Positions 1 through 8,135 of a stretch of DNA of 53,657 bases are shown here, piece after piece. The translations under genes and the position numbers were made by a program. The first letter of the stretch is position 1. Every line of letters begins with the position of its first letter. The stretch comes from Pseudonocardia alaniniphila (GTDB lineage: Bacteria > Actinomycetota > Actinomycetes > Mycobacteriales > Pseudonocardiaceae): contig NZ_JAKXMK010000052.1 in assembly GCF_022524485.1 (NCBI RefSeq), positions 1-53,657 of the forward strand. Direction: 5' to 3'. The notes beneath the pieces are model-generated. The model did no database searches, was not told where the DNA came from, and saw only the letters and a list, made by a program, of their open reading frames with translations.

Positions 1-123
1 CTCGCCCCCGACATGGGCGAGCGCTACCTCGACACCGTCTACCAGACCAACTGGGTACAGGAGCTCTACGGCAACGAAGCGCTCCCGGCCGACGACCTCA
101 GCGCGCTCTACTCGGCCGCCTGA
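1..123 (+). CDS. PLP-dependent cysteine synthase family protein, C-terminal end (partial)
   Basis: Only the last 40 codons are in the window; the frame is open from base 1 to TGA at 121-123. The readable stretch contains GERYLDTVYQTNW, which resembles the C-terminal tail of cysteine-synthase-like fold-type II PLP enzymes (cysteine synthase, SbnA-like). The lysine that binds PLP and the phosphate-binding loop lie outside the window, so substrate cannot be stated. The next gene downstream on the strand is a broken SnoaL-like gene 80 bp away. Family assignment rests on a short motif only. Confidence 0.6.
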   Translation, partial: LAPDMGERYLDTVYQTNWVQELYGNEALPADDLSALYSAA

Positions 124-202
124 TCTGTCGAGCCACGGAGTAGAGGTGGTCCCGCCCGCGCCGTCGCCGGCTCGACGGCGGGACCGGGTGACAGGAGCAT
201 CC

Positions 203-468
203 ATGTCCGACGCCGACTACTCCGAGTTCGCGACGCTCGATCCGTTCTTCACGATCGTCCAGAAGGGTCTGGAGGGTCGGGTCGACGGCTCCCACCCGCG
301 GTCGTCGAGTTCCTGCTCGAATACGAGATCCACGGCACGGTGCCCGCGACCAGGAAGTCCTACGACATCCGCTTCGCGTCGATCAGCACAGTCGAGAACC
401 GCAAGGTCGTCCATTGGCGTGACTACATGAACTCGCTCGCAGTCGTCACTGCCACCACGTCGCCCTGA
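203..468 (+). pseudogene. SnoaL/NTF2-like protein, internally deleted and frameshifted
   Basis: An ATG at 203 opens a reading frame starting MSDADYSEFATLDPFF, like the first helix of small SnoaL/limonene-epoxide-hydrolase-type NTF2 proteins. At about 290 the meaningful frame changes: from there to TGA at 466-468 another frame reads VVEFLLEYEIHGTV and then RKVVHWRDYM, the typical last strands of the same fold. The two halves together give about 88 residues where family members have about 130, so some 40-60 central residues appear lost along with the frame. No product is expected to be functional. An intact relative would be a small ligand-binding or isomerase-type enzyme. Confidence 0.6.
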
Positions 469-635
469 CGCGCCGCCGGGGCCGGGAGCAGACAGCTCAC
501 TGGCCTCGGCGCTCGGGCGCGCCGACCATGCCATCGACCTCGATCTCGACCAGATGTGACGGACTCCTGGGCCCTGGCTCACGGGTATGACGAGAACCTC
601 CTTTGTGCGGGAGGGCCGGAGTCGGCGTCGGGGCC

Positions 636-1617
636 GTGCAGGTCCTCGAATACTCCGGTGACGAGTTGGAAGATGTCGCCGGTGAGTTCTTCCTTCCGGC
701 GATCATCCGGACGGGTCCCGCCTTCCGCGGGCGCGCGGCGATCCAGGGGCTGGGCGAAACCCTGACACTCTCTCGGTCGCATTCGGGGCAGATGTCGGCG
801 CTCGGGACCGACCGGATGGCAGCGAGAGCGTCGGCCGACAACCTGATGATCTTCTGCATATACATCGGCGGCCGGTGCCGCGTCCGTCAGCACGACCGCT
901 GCGCCGAGCTGGCCGGGGTACGGGGGTGCTCGCCGAGGTCCGTAGCCCGCTTCGAGTGGGCCTCGTCGGCCGAGGCCCGGCGTAAGAGCTTGCGTTTCTC
1001 CCGCGAGTTGCTCCCACTACGTACCGCCGAGATCACCGAGGCGTGCGCGCCCCGTCGACCCGTAGCGCCTGCCATGCAGGTGCTGGCCGGCTATCTCGGT
1101 CGGCTGTTCGAGGTAGCGGATGAGCTCACCGCGGGGTAGCGGCTGGATGCCGGGCATGCCGCGATCGATCTGCCGGCGATGGTGCTGCGAGACGTCACAC
1201 CCTCCGTGCCGGGCGGGGGCGGCCCTGATGAGGTGTTGCTGGAGATGATGCGGACGCACGTCCGCGAGCACCTGGCGGACCCGGATCTGCGGGTCGCGGA
1301 GCTGGCGCGGCGCCACCACGTGTCGGTCCACCCCTACAACCTGTTCGAGCGGATCGGTACCACGCCTGGGTGCGTACCTTCGCGAACAGCGGCTGCTCGC
1401 AGCGCGATCGATGCTGTCCGACCCGAGGTACGCCGGGCTCGGGATGTCGAGCATCGGGGCCGCGGTCGGGATCCGCGACCTCAGTACGTTCGAGCGGGCG
1501 TTCCGGCGGCAGCGCGGAACGACACCGGCGGTCTGGCGGCGTGAGCATCGCCACCATGCTCGACGGCCCGGTGACCGTGCTGCAGAGAACGCACCTCTGC
1601 CGAGCCGGACCGTCTGA
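636..1617 (+). pseudogene. AraC-family regulator, copy A (nonsense codon and frameshift)
   Basis: Translation from GTG 636 (VQVLEYSGDELEDVAGEFF) aligns end to end with the intact regulators at 3723 and 8136. Two lesions are visible. The CAG codon of the conserved QRLDAG motif has become TAG (1137-1139). Later, near 1365, one extra base in the GTTPGAYLRE region shifts the frame; the second helix-turn-helix (TFERAFRRQRG) continues in the new frame to 1617. The -10-like TAGCCT present before the intact copies reads CGGCGT here, so the promoter also seems lost. It converges on the sulfotransferase gene 18 bp away. This is an inactivated paralogue. Confidence 0.85.
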
Positions 1618-1635
1618 CAGAGGCACCACCGCGAC

Positions 1636-2595
1636 CTACGGACACGCCCGGCGCGGCGTCGCCCGTGGTGGTTCGGATAGCGGGACCGTGACCGGCACGT
1701 GGTGGACCCATCCCAGCAGATCGGGCCCGGCCAGCTCGGCCGCCCGCGCCGAGTAGTCCCGCAGATCGGTGTCTCCCAGCACCTGCGCCCATTGCCCGCT
1801 CACGCCGCAGTGGAAGAACTGCTTCTTGTCCCGCTTGGCCAGGCCGGAGTCCGGGACGAGTCGATCGGCGTGCTCGCGCATGTCGTCGAATGTGGCCGCC
1901 CGCTCCAGCGACGGCCAGGCCGACTCCGGCACGGTGATGTCCAACCGCTGAGCCAGCCGCCGCATCTCGCCGGGCAGATCGGCCTTGAGGTCGTCGTAGT
2001 GGACCAAGACCACATTGGGCGCGTCGGCCGTGTCCCAGAACGTGGCGAGGTGATGCAGGGTGAAGCGCAAGCTGGAACCGCTGTCCGCTACCGGCGTGGC
2101 GTCCAGCATCCAGTGCCGGAACCGGTCGCGTCGGGACGTCGCCTCCGGCGGCGGTACGGCGGGCAACAGGTCGTCCGCCGTCGTGAGATCGACCGCGTCC
2201 CGTGCCCGCTGCACCGCTTGCAGGTCCATGTTCGCCAGGTGGTTTCCCCACGAGATGCCGACGTCGCGCGGGTCGCGGGCGACACACAGATAGGACACCC
2301 GGGGGTCGAACGGCACCCCGGTCAGCGGCGTGTGCGTCTTGATGAACCGCCGGTGCCGCTGAGCTTCCAGGGCAGCCACCACCGCTTCCCGCGGCTGCAT
2401 GACCAAATCGAGCCACGGGGACACCTCGCCCAGGTCCCCGTCGAACTCCGGTGTTCCGAACACCAGCAGGGCACAGATCATCTGCAACCAGGTAGTGCCG
2501 CTCTTCGGCGGTGTGCTGATCACGATGTCGTCGTCGCGGAACGCGAAGCCGTCCCAGCGTGCGCTGTCCCAGACGACATTCCGGTAACGAACCAC
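1636..2595 (-). CDS. PAPS-dependent sulfotransferase
   Basis: Predicted cytosolic sulfotransferase that moves a sulfuryl group from PAPS to a hydroxyl or amine acceptor; the acceptor is unknown. The 5'-phosphosulfate loop PPKSGTTW lies at residues 29-36, a histidine in KTHTP near residue 88 fits the catalytic base, and the 3'-phosphate motif RDPRDVGIS lies at about 107-115. The start chosen is GTG 2595, because GGAAAGGA lies 7 bases upstream; an in-frame GTG at 2616 would add seven residues but would put that ribosome-binding site inside the gene. Length (319 aa) suits the Sulfotransfer_1 family. It lies between two decayed AraC copies and faces copy A, so it may have lost its regulator. Confidence 0.87.
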   Translation of the reverse strand: MVRYRNVVWDSARWDGFAFRDDDIVISTPPKSGTTWLQMICALLVFGTPEFDGDLGEVSPWLDLVMQPREAVVAALEAQRHRRFIKTHTPLTGVPFDPRVSYLCVARDPRDVGISWGNHLANMDLQAVQRARDAVDLTTADDLLPAVPPPEATSRRDRFRHWMLDATPVADSGSSLRFTLHHLATFWDTADAPNVVLVHYDDLKADLPGEMRRLAQRLDITVPESAWPSLERAATFDDMREHADRLVPDSGLAKRDKKQFFHCGVSGQWAQVLGDTDLRDYSARAAELAGPDLLGWVHHVPVTVPLSEPPRATPRRACP

Positions 2596-2827
2596 AACTC
2601 GGTCCTTTCCGTGCACCGGGCACGCAGTCGCAATTGACCATGCAACGCGGCCTCGGGGAGGCGGCGACGAGCGCCAGTCCGCTCACGCTGGTCGGCCGTC
2701 ATGCGGCCGACCGGTCCGTGACGGCCAGGTTGTACGGTCCAGATCAGGCGGAATGCATCGATTTCCTTGAATGTGGGGAATCAGCGATCGCGGGTATCGA
2801 CGTTCTTCCGGAGGAACCGCCGGGCCG

Positions 2828-2990
2828 CCTCAGTTGACTGCACCAGAACCCCGACGGAGCGGCGTTTCTTGCAAAGGATCGAGGCATTTCCTGCTTCAGG
2901 GATGCGGATGCGGGCCCGAAATGGCAGTTCGCACGGCGACGGCAGCCCGGCGTCATCCCGTGCCGCTGCTGGAACGCCGCTCGAACGCTG
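2828..2990 (-). pseudogene. AraC-family regulator fragment, copy B left half (3' end, minus strand)
   Basis: On the minus strand this stretch matches the last ~45 codons and the 3' flank of the intact AraC copies: HGMTPG, an alanine/serine-rich tail, then QEM.. and the downstream GTCAACTG motif shared by the other cassettes (here read as CAGTTGAC on the plus strand at 2831-2838). There is no upstream part in this orientation. About 15 bp beyond its end a plus-strand fragment of the same gene family begins, so the two form a back-to-back chimera. Confidence 0.6.
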
Positions 2991-3007
2991 TGCTGGCGGA
3001 GGTGGCG

Positions 3008-3495
3008 GTCGTGTGCATCTGGCCGGGCACGGCAGAGTGCACCAGCACGACCGCTTCGCCGAGCTGACGGCCGGTGCGGGAGTTCTGGCCGAGGCGTGGT
3101 AGCTACGAGCGGGTTTCGCCGACCGCGCACCGGAGCCTGATCCTGCGCTTCCCCGCGTGCGCACCGCCGAGATCACCGAAGCGTGTGCACGCAGCATGGA
3201 TCCGGCAGCGCCAGGCATGCAGATGCTGTCTGCCTATCTCGATCGGCTGTTCGAGGACTCCGACGACCTCACCGCCTCGCAGCGACTGGACGCCGGGCGG
3301 CGATCGCCATGCTCGCAATGGCGCTTCGGCACGTCGCACCCTCAGTGCCGGGTGGGAACGGTCCCGAGAAGGTAGTGCTCGACATGATGCGGACTCACGT
3401 GTGCGAACACCTGGCCGAGCCGCACTTGCGGGTCGAGGAGTTGGCACGGCGGCACCACATCTCGGTTAGCCACGCGTACAGCCTGTTCGAGCGCT
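3008..3495 (+). pseudogene. AraC-family regulator fragment, copy B right half (plus strand)
   Basis: This stretch resembles the middle of the intact AraC copies: nucleotides around 3010-3060 match the region encoding GRVRQHDR, then comes RTAEITEACARSM at about 3157-3200, and the first helix-turn-helix (LRVEELARRHHISVSHAYSLFER) ends near 3493. Several small deletions change frame, and homology stops abruptly inside the HTH; the sequence after it is unrelated. The sensor N-terminus and the second HTH are missing. It cannot make a working regulator. Confidence 0.7.
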
Positions 3496-3709
3496 GGCAG
3501 TGCAACTCACACGCTGCGTCCGCCGTGCCCTCATCATGAACAACCGCCCACAACGCTCAATCCAGCCGCCCCGGCCATTGACGGACAAGGGAGCTCTTAC
3601 GCCTATCGCGGCCATTTCTTGCCCGAGGGTTGCGGGCGGTAGTGGTTTCACCACCAGTGCGCGGCGTACTCCTCAGGTGAATGCGTCCGACCTGGGACGG
3701 TGCCGGCGC

Positions 3710-3715
3710 TAGCCT
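3710..3715 (+). promoter_or_regulatory. -10-like hexamer TAGCCT for leaderless AraC copy C
   Basis: TAGCCT fits the actinobacterial TANNNT -10 pattern and is separated from the GTG start at 3723 by only 7 nt, too short for a ribosome-binding site. The same hexamer and spacing occur before copies D and E. Upstream, ACCTGGG followed by CGG is also shared with copy E. Confidence 0.55.
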
Positions 3716-3722
3716 CGGGGCC

Positions 3723-4697
3723 GTGCAGATTCGCGAGTACTCCGGTGAGGAGTTCGAAGACGTCGCGGGGAAGATCTGGGTACCGATGATCGCCCGGACC
3801 GGTCCCGACTTCAGCGGACTGTCGGCGGTCCACGAACTGAGCAAGACCCTGACTCTTTCTCGATCGCATTTCCGGGCGCCCGCGTCGCTGGTCCGTACCG
3901 GCCAGATGGCGGCGAAGACGTCGGCTGACGACGTGATGGTCTTCTGCGTATACATGGCCGGCCGGGGCAGAGTCCGCCAGCACGACCGCCTCGTCGAGTT
4001 GGCTGTAGGAACGGGCATTCTGATCGAAGCACGTCGGCCCTACGTCCGGGTTTCGGAGACCGAGACCCGTTGCATGAACCTGCGGTTCTGTCGCGACTTG
4101 CTCCCGCTCCGTACCGCCGAGATCACCGAGGTCTGTGCGCGCAGCATGAACCCTGCAGCGCCGGCCATGCGGTTGCTGTGCGGCTACCTCGGCCGGCTGT
4201 TCGAGATGGCCGACGAACTCACCGTGGCGCAGCGGCTGGACGCCGGGCGGGCCGCGATCGATCTGCTCGCGATGACGCTGCGGGACGTCACACCTACGGT
4301 GCCGGGCGGGGACGGCCCGGAGGGGGTGTTGCTCGACATGATGCAGACGCACGTACGCGAACACCTGGCCGAGCCGCACTTGCGGGTCGAGGAGCTGGCG
4401 CGTCGTCACTACCTGTCGGTCAGGCACGTGTACACCCTGTTCGAGCGGATCGGAACCACGCCCGCTGCGTACCTCCGGGAGCAACGGCTGGTTGCGGCGC
4501 GGGCGATGCTGTCCGACCCGCGGAACTCGCGGCTCGGGACGACGGACATCGCGGCTGCGGTGGGGTTCCTCGACCGCAGGACGTTGGAGCGGGCGTTCCG
4601 GCAGCAGTACGGGATGTCGCCGGGTGACTGGCGCCGTGAGCATTGCCATTCCGGATCCGCTTCTGCAACCTTCGGTCAGGGAATGCCGCACCTCTGA
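3723..4697 (+). CDS. AraC-family transcriptional regulator, copy C
   Basis: 324-residue regulator with an N-terminal AraC-binding-like sensor domain (about residues 1-200, starting MQIREYSGEEFEDVAG) and a C-terminal double helix-turn-helix. HTH1 lies around LRVEELARRHYLSVRHVY and HTH2 around IAAAVGFLDRRTLERAFR. GTG 3723 was chosen because the conserved -10-like element abuts it and because the paralogues start there; an upstream in-frame ATG (3681) would lie in the promoter. The effector is unknown. It reads toward the HsaA-like oxidoreductase gene 187 bp downstream, a plausible target. It is closely similar to copies D and E. Confidence 0.88.
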   Translation: MQIREYSGEEFEDVAGKIWVPMIARTGPDFSGLSAVHELSKTLTLSRSHFRAPASLVRTGQMAAKTSADDVMVFCVYMAGRGRVRQHDRLVELAVGTGILIEARRPYVRVSETETRCMNLRFCRDLLPLRTAEITEVCARSMNPAAPAMRLLCGYLGRLFEMADELTVAQRLDAGRAAIDLLAMTLRDVTPTVPGGDGPEGVLLDMMQTHVREHLAEPHLRVEELARRHYLSVRHVYTLFERIGTTPAAYLREQRLVAARAMLSDPRNSRLGTTDIAAAVGFLDRRTLERAFRQQYGMSPGDWRREHCHSGSASATFGQGMPHL

Positions 4698-4884
4698 CGA
4701 GAAAACGCCTACTCCCGCCTAGCCCGGTGCGGTCGACTGGGGGCACCCCAGGACACTGCGGATTCTCGTGCTCCGTGCGGATTCGTGCTCGAAGGCGCTG
4801 CCTGTCCGGAGCGATGCCCTACCTCGCCGGCGCCGGCAGCCGTGGCTTGGGAGACGACATTCGACGGGATGAAGGATCGTGCTG

Positions 4885-6054
4885 ATGAAGGTTGACAGCG
4901 GGTCGGCGTTGGACGGAGCGACCATTCTCGCCAACGCCGACAGGATCGGCCCGTTGTTGCGGGAGCACGCTGCCGAGGTGGAAGCTGCTCGCCGCCTGAC
5001 GGAGCCGGTTGTGAACGCACTGCGGTCAACCGGGGTGTTTCGGATGGCCATGCCCGCCGCGTGGGGCGGCCCCGAGGTCGACATCTGCCGACAGATCGAA
5101 ATCGTCGAAACCCTGTCTCGTGCTGATGCCTCGGCCGGCTGGTGCGCGCAGATCGGCGCCGACAGCGGCTATTACAGCGCCAACATCGACCAAGCCGCCG
5201 CCCGGTCGCTCTACCCCGATCTGGATGCGGTGACTGCCGGGTGGCTCACCCCGGCCGGGACCCTCGAGGTCTGCGACGGCGGATACCGCCTGTCAGGTCG
5301 ATGGTCGTTCGGCAGCGGGGTGACCCATGCGGACGTCATCGTCGGTGGTGCGCGGGTGACGGAAAACGGGTCGCCTCGGCTACTGGCCGACGGCACGCCG
5401 GAGAGGCGGATAGCAATGTTGCCCGCAGCCCAGTGGGATGTGTTGGATACCTGGCGGCCGTTGGGCCTGACCGGAAGCGGGAGCCACGACTACACGATCA
5501 CCGACACGTTCGTACCGGCGGAGAACACCTGGGTCCACGGTCGAAGCTATCGGTCCGGGCCGCTGTACAGCTGGCGTGGAATGGTAGTGGTCAACTTCGT
5601 CGGCGTCCCTCTGGGCACTGCGCTCGACGCCTGTGACGTGGCCACCTCGATTCTCGACGCCAAGGTGTTGGTGCCGGAGATGATTCCTGCGAGGGATGCA
5701 CCGCGCGTCCGGGCTGCTGTCGCTCGGGCGCAGGCGATGGTCGGCGCGGCGCGCAGCTACGTGTACGACACCGTCAGCACCTTCTGGAGTGTGATCGTGG
5801 CCGGCGATGAGCCGTCGATCAGGCAGCGGGCCCACCTCGCCGGCCTTCTCGTCCACACGGTGTCGGAATGCCGCACTGCTGTTCGGTTGCTCGTCGATAC
5901 GGTCGGCAGTGTCGCAATACAGGATGAATGCTCATTGGGGCGACAGATGCGGGATCTGGACACCATCGCTCAGCACACACTGGGCAAGAGTCGAATGTGG
6001 GAATGGGCCGGAGCGATGTATTTCGGCCAGAACTCTCCATCACCACTCCTGTGA
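4885..6054 (+). CDS. Acyl-CoA dehydrogenase-fold flavin monooxygenase (HsaA/DszC-like)
   Basis: 389-residue protein with the acyl-CoA dehydrogenase fold: N-terminal helical part (GPLLREHAAEVEAARRL), the AMPAAWGGPEVD segment, the central beta domain with SGRWSFGSG around 130-140, and a C-terminal helical bundle ending in ECSLGRQMRDLDTIAQH. SGRWSFGSG and the C-terminal arrangement are typical of the FMN/FAD-dependent group D hydroxylases (HsaA, HpaB-like, DszC) rather than true dehydrogenases. These need a separate flavin reductase, which is not adjacent. ATG 4885 is preferred to GTG 4879 because AAGGA sits 8 bases upstream of it. It follows AraC copy C, the likely regulator. The substrate is unknown. 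Confidence 0.8.
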   Translation: MKVDSGSALDGATILANADRIGPLLREHAAEVEAARRLTEPVVNALRSTGVFRMAMPAAWGGPEVDICRQIEIVETLSRADASAGWCAQIGADSGYYSANIDQAAARSLYPDLDAVTAGWLTPAGTLEVCDGGYRLSGRWSFGSGVTHADVIVGGARVTENGSPRLLADGTPERRIAMLPAAQWDVLDTWRPLGLTGSGSHDYTITDTFVPAENTWVHGRSYRSGPLYSWRGMVVVNFVGVPLGTALDACDVATSILDAKVLVPEMIPARDAPRVRAAVARAQAMVGAARSYVYDTVSTFWSVIVAGDEPSIRQRAHLAGLLVHTVSECRTAVRLLVDTVGSVAIQDECSLGRQMRDLDTIAQHTLGKSRMWEWAGAMYFGQNSPSPLL

Positions 6055-6079
6055 CGGCGGTCCGAGTCGGCCGCTGGGA

Positions 6080-6841
6080 TCAGCCCGCCACGCCCACTGC
6101 CGACCACGCGACGGCCGTGATCTCGAACGGCGACGGCGGAAGCTGCGCGGCGCAGCGGGCCCGCAACGCCGCCAGCCGTGCGTCGTCGAGCCCGGCCATG
6201 TACTTGGCGGTGGCGCCGACGCCGAGCGTCAGCGGTTCCCACCACGCCTCGAAGGTCGGGTAGGTCACCGTGACGGCCAGTTCCGAGGACTGGACGTCCC
6301 GCAGTCCCGCCGCGGCGAACATCTCGGCGAGCTGGCCGACGCGCGTGCCGGCGCGATCGGACTCGTCGGCCACATCCGGATCGAGGTCGCGCGCCGCCCG
6401 CCAGAATGCGGTCAGCGGGCCTCGGCCGCCTCCGTAATCCCAGACACAGGCGGCGACCAGCCCGCCCGGGCGCGTGACGCGGGCCATCTCGGTCAGGCCT
6501 GCGACGGCATCGGTCATGAAATGCACGACGAGCTCCGCGGCTGCGACGTCGAACTCGGCGTCATCGAACGGCAGGTGCTCCGCGGCAGCGCGACGGACGT
6601 CGACCCCGGGCAGGCGCGTGCGGACTGCGGCCACGAACGACTCGGACACGTCGACCGCGGCGACGGCGCCGGCCCCCAGGTGTTCGGTGAGCACGGCGGT
6701 GAGTGCACCTGGTCCGCAGCCGACGTCCAGCGCGTGCCGGCCCTGCCGTAGCTGCAACAAATCCGCGAATCGGCCCGCGAGCGGCTCGGAGAAGCGGCCC
6801 ATGTAGCGCCCGTAGGCGTCGGCGGTGACTTCGAAGATCAT
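6080..6841 (-). CDS. Class I SAM-dependent methyltransferase
   Basis: 253-residue methyltransferase. The SAM-binding motif I is DVGCGPGALT near residues 40-50, followed by an acidic residue in AVDVSESF at the end of strand 2 and PFDDAEFDV (motif II region). The C-terminal half probably forms the acceptor pocket; the substrate is not identifiable. The ATG at 6841 overlaps by one base the stop of a 7-codon upstream ORF that carries the good ribosome-binding site, so translation may be coupled. It lies downstream of AraC copy D on the same strand (gap about 115 bp) and may be co-transcribed with it. Confidence 0.85.
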   Translation of the reverse strand: MIFEVTADAYGRYMGRFSEPLAGRFADLLQLRQGRHALDVGCGPGALTAVLTEHLGAGAVAAVDVSESFVAAVRTRLPGVDVRRAAAEHLPFDDAEFDVAAAELVVHFMTDAVAGLTEMARVTRPGGLVAACVWDYGGGRGPLTAFWRAARDLDPDVADESDRAGTRVGQLAEMFAAAGLRDVQSSELAVTVTYPTFEAWWEPLTLGVGATAKYMAGLDDARLAALRARCAAQLPPSPFEITAVAWSAVGVAG

Positions 6842-6864
6842 CAGAAATCCGCGATTGCGGACAT
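6841..6864 (-). CDS. Possible 7-codon leader ORF coupled to the methyltransferase
   Basis: ATG 6864 is preceded by GGAAGGA with a 5-nt spacer and encodes MSAIADF followed by TGA. The TGA overlaps the methyltransferase ATG (TGATG). The methyltransferase ATG has no ribosome-binding site of its own at normal distance. Seen directly: signal, ORF and overlap. Inferred: translational coupling or a regulatory leader. A recent frameshift in a longer methyltransferase N-terminus is the alternative. Confidence 0.35.
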   Translation of the reverse strand: MSAIADF

Positions 6865-6956
6865 GAACGTCCTTCCATCGGTGGTCCCCCCAGTTGAGCG
6901 CAGCAGCCCCGCAACGGCGGCGGCATCTCCTGCTCAGAGTTGAGGCGTTTCCTGTT

Positions 6957-7910
6957 TCAGGTTCGCGGAGCAGCTCGGGACGGGCAGTGCTCACGGCGCC
7001 AGCCGCACGGCGTCATCCCGTACTGCCGCCGGAACGCCCGCTCGAACGTCCGGATGTCGAGGAACCCGACGGCAGCCGCGATGTGCGACAGCCTGAGCCG
7101 GGCGTGTCGCGGGTCGGAAAGCATCGCCTGCGCCGCGAGCAGGCGCTGCTCTCGAAGGTATGCAGCGGGGGTGGTCCCTACCCGCGTGAACAGGCGATAC
7201 GCATGCCTGACCGACACGTGGTGCCGGCGCGCGAGCTCCTCGACACGCAACTCCGGGTCGGCGAGGTGTTCGCGAACGTGCGTCCGCATCATGTCGAGCA
7301 GTACATCCTCGGGACCGTCCCCGCCCGGTACCGACGGGGCGACGTTCCGCAGCACCATCGTGAGCAGCTCGATCGCTGCCCGTCCGGCGTCCAGCCGCTG
7401 CGAGGCGGTGAGGTCGTCGGCGAGATCGAGCAGCCGACCGAGATAGCCGGACAGCATCCGCGTGGCCGGCGCCGCCGAGTCCGCGCTGCGGGCACAGGCA
7501 TCGGTGATCTCGGTGGTGCGGAGCGGAAGGAGCTCGCGGGAGAAATGCAAGGTCAACAACCGAGCCTCGGATTGCGAGGTCCGCTCGGAGGGACTACGCG
7601 CCTCGATCAGGATCCCGGTGCCGGCCACCAGTTCGGCGGAACGGCCGCGCTGGCGCATGTAGCCATGGCAGACCATCTCTTGCAGGCAGAAGAGCATCCC
7701 GTTGTCTGCCGACGCCCTCGCCGCCATCCGGTTGGTCCGAACCGCGGATATCGGCCCTCGGAAATGCGATCGATAGAGCGTGAGAGCCCCGCCCAGCTTC
7801 TGGACCGCCGAACGCCCGCGGAAGTCGGGGCCCGTCCTGGCGATCAACGGGATGGAGAACTCGCCGGCGATGTGTTCATACTCCTCACCCGAGTACTCGT
7901 AAATCTGCAC
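6957..7910 (-). CDS. AraC-family transcriptional regulator, copy D
   Basis: 317-residue regulator of the same family as copies C and E. The sensor domain starts MQIYEYSGEEYEHIAGEF and extends to about residue 200. HTH1 surrounds LRVEELARRHHVSVRHAYRL and HTH2 surrounds IAAAVGFLDIRTFERAFRR. The GTG start at 7910 is 6 nt from a TAGCCT -10-like element, consistent with a leaderless mRNA. The protein is shorter at its C-terminus than C and E. It is oriented head-to-head with copy E (8136, plus strand), leaving a 225-bp shared intergenic region, and reads toward the methyltransferase. Confidence 0.88.
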   Translation of the reverse strand: MQIYEYSGEEYEHIAGEFSIPLIARTGPDFRGRSAVQKLGGALTLYRSHFRGPISAVRTNRMAARASADNGMLFCLQEMVCHGYMRQRGRSAELVAGTGILIEARSPSERTSQSEARLLTLHFSRELLPLRTTEITDACARSADSAAPATRMLSGYLGRLLDLADDLTASQRLDAGRAAIELLTMVLRNVAPSVPGGDGPEDVLLDMMRTHVREHLADPELRVEELARRHHVSVRHAYRLFTRVGTTPAAYLREQRLLAAQAMLSDPRHARLRLSHIAAAVGFLDIRTFERAFRRQYGMTPCGWRREHCPSRAAPRT

Positions 7911-7916
7911 GACACG

Positions 7917-7922
7917 AGGCTA
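7917..7922 (-). promoter_or_regulatory. -10-like hexamer TAGCCT for leaderless AraC copy D
   Basis: Read on the minus strand, TAGCCT ends 6 nt before the GTG start at 7910. Same hexamer and placement as in copies C and E. No ribosome-binding site fits between it and the start. Confidence 0.5.
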
Positions 7923-8122
7923 ACTCCGCCAGCAGCAACCGTGGGCGATCCTTGTTGCACGTCGGAATGGTCAGATCGCCCGCGGCGGGCCTAACCGGAC
8001 AGCCCTCGTCCGTGGACCGACGCTGCTGGTCACGACAACAGCCGTGCGGGTGGCACCGGCCGTGGCAGATGGTAGTAGTAAGAGCACTCGTACCGCTCCT
8101 ACCTGGGCGGATGGCCCGGAAC

Positions 8123-8128
8123 TAGCCT
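8123..8128 (+). promoter_or_regulatory. -10-like hexamer TAGCCT for leaderless AraC copy E
   Basis: TAGCCT followed by CGGGGCC and GTG at 8136; the hexamer, spacer and start are identical to copy C. ACCTGGGCGG about 22 bp upstream is also shared with copy C. Confidence 0.55.
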
Positions 8129-8135
8129 CGGGGCC

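Noticed and set aside
497..555. Minus-strand LVEIEVDGMVG resembling the C-terminus of a RidA/YjgF protein
   Set aside because: Only about 12-20 residues match, with nothing supportive upstream; too short to list as a remnant.
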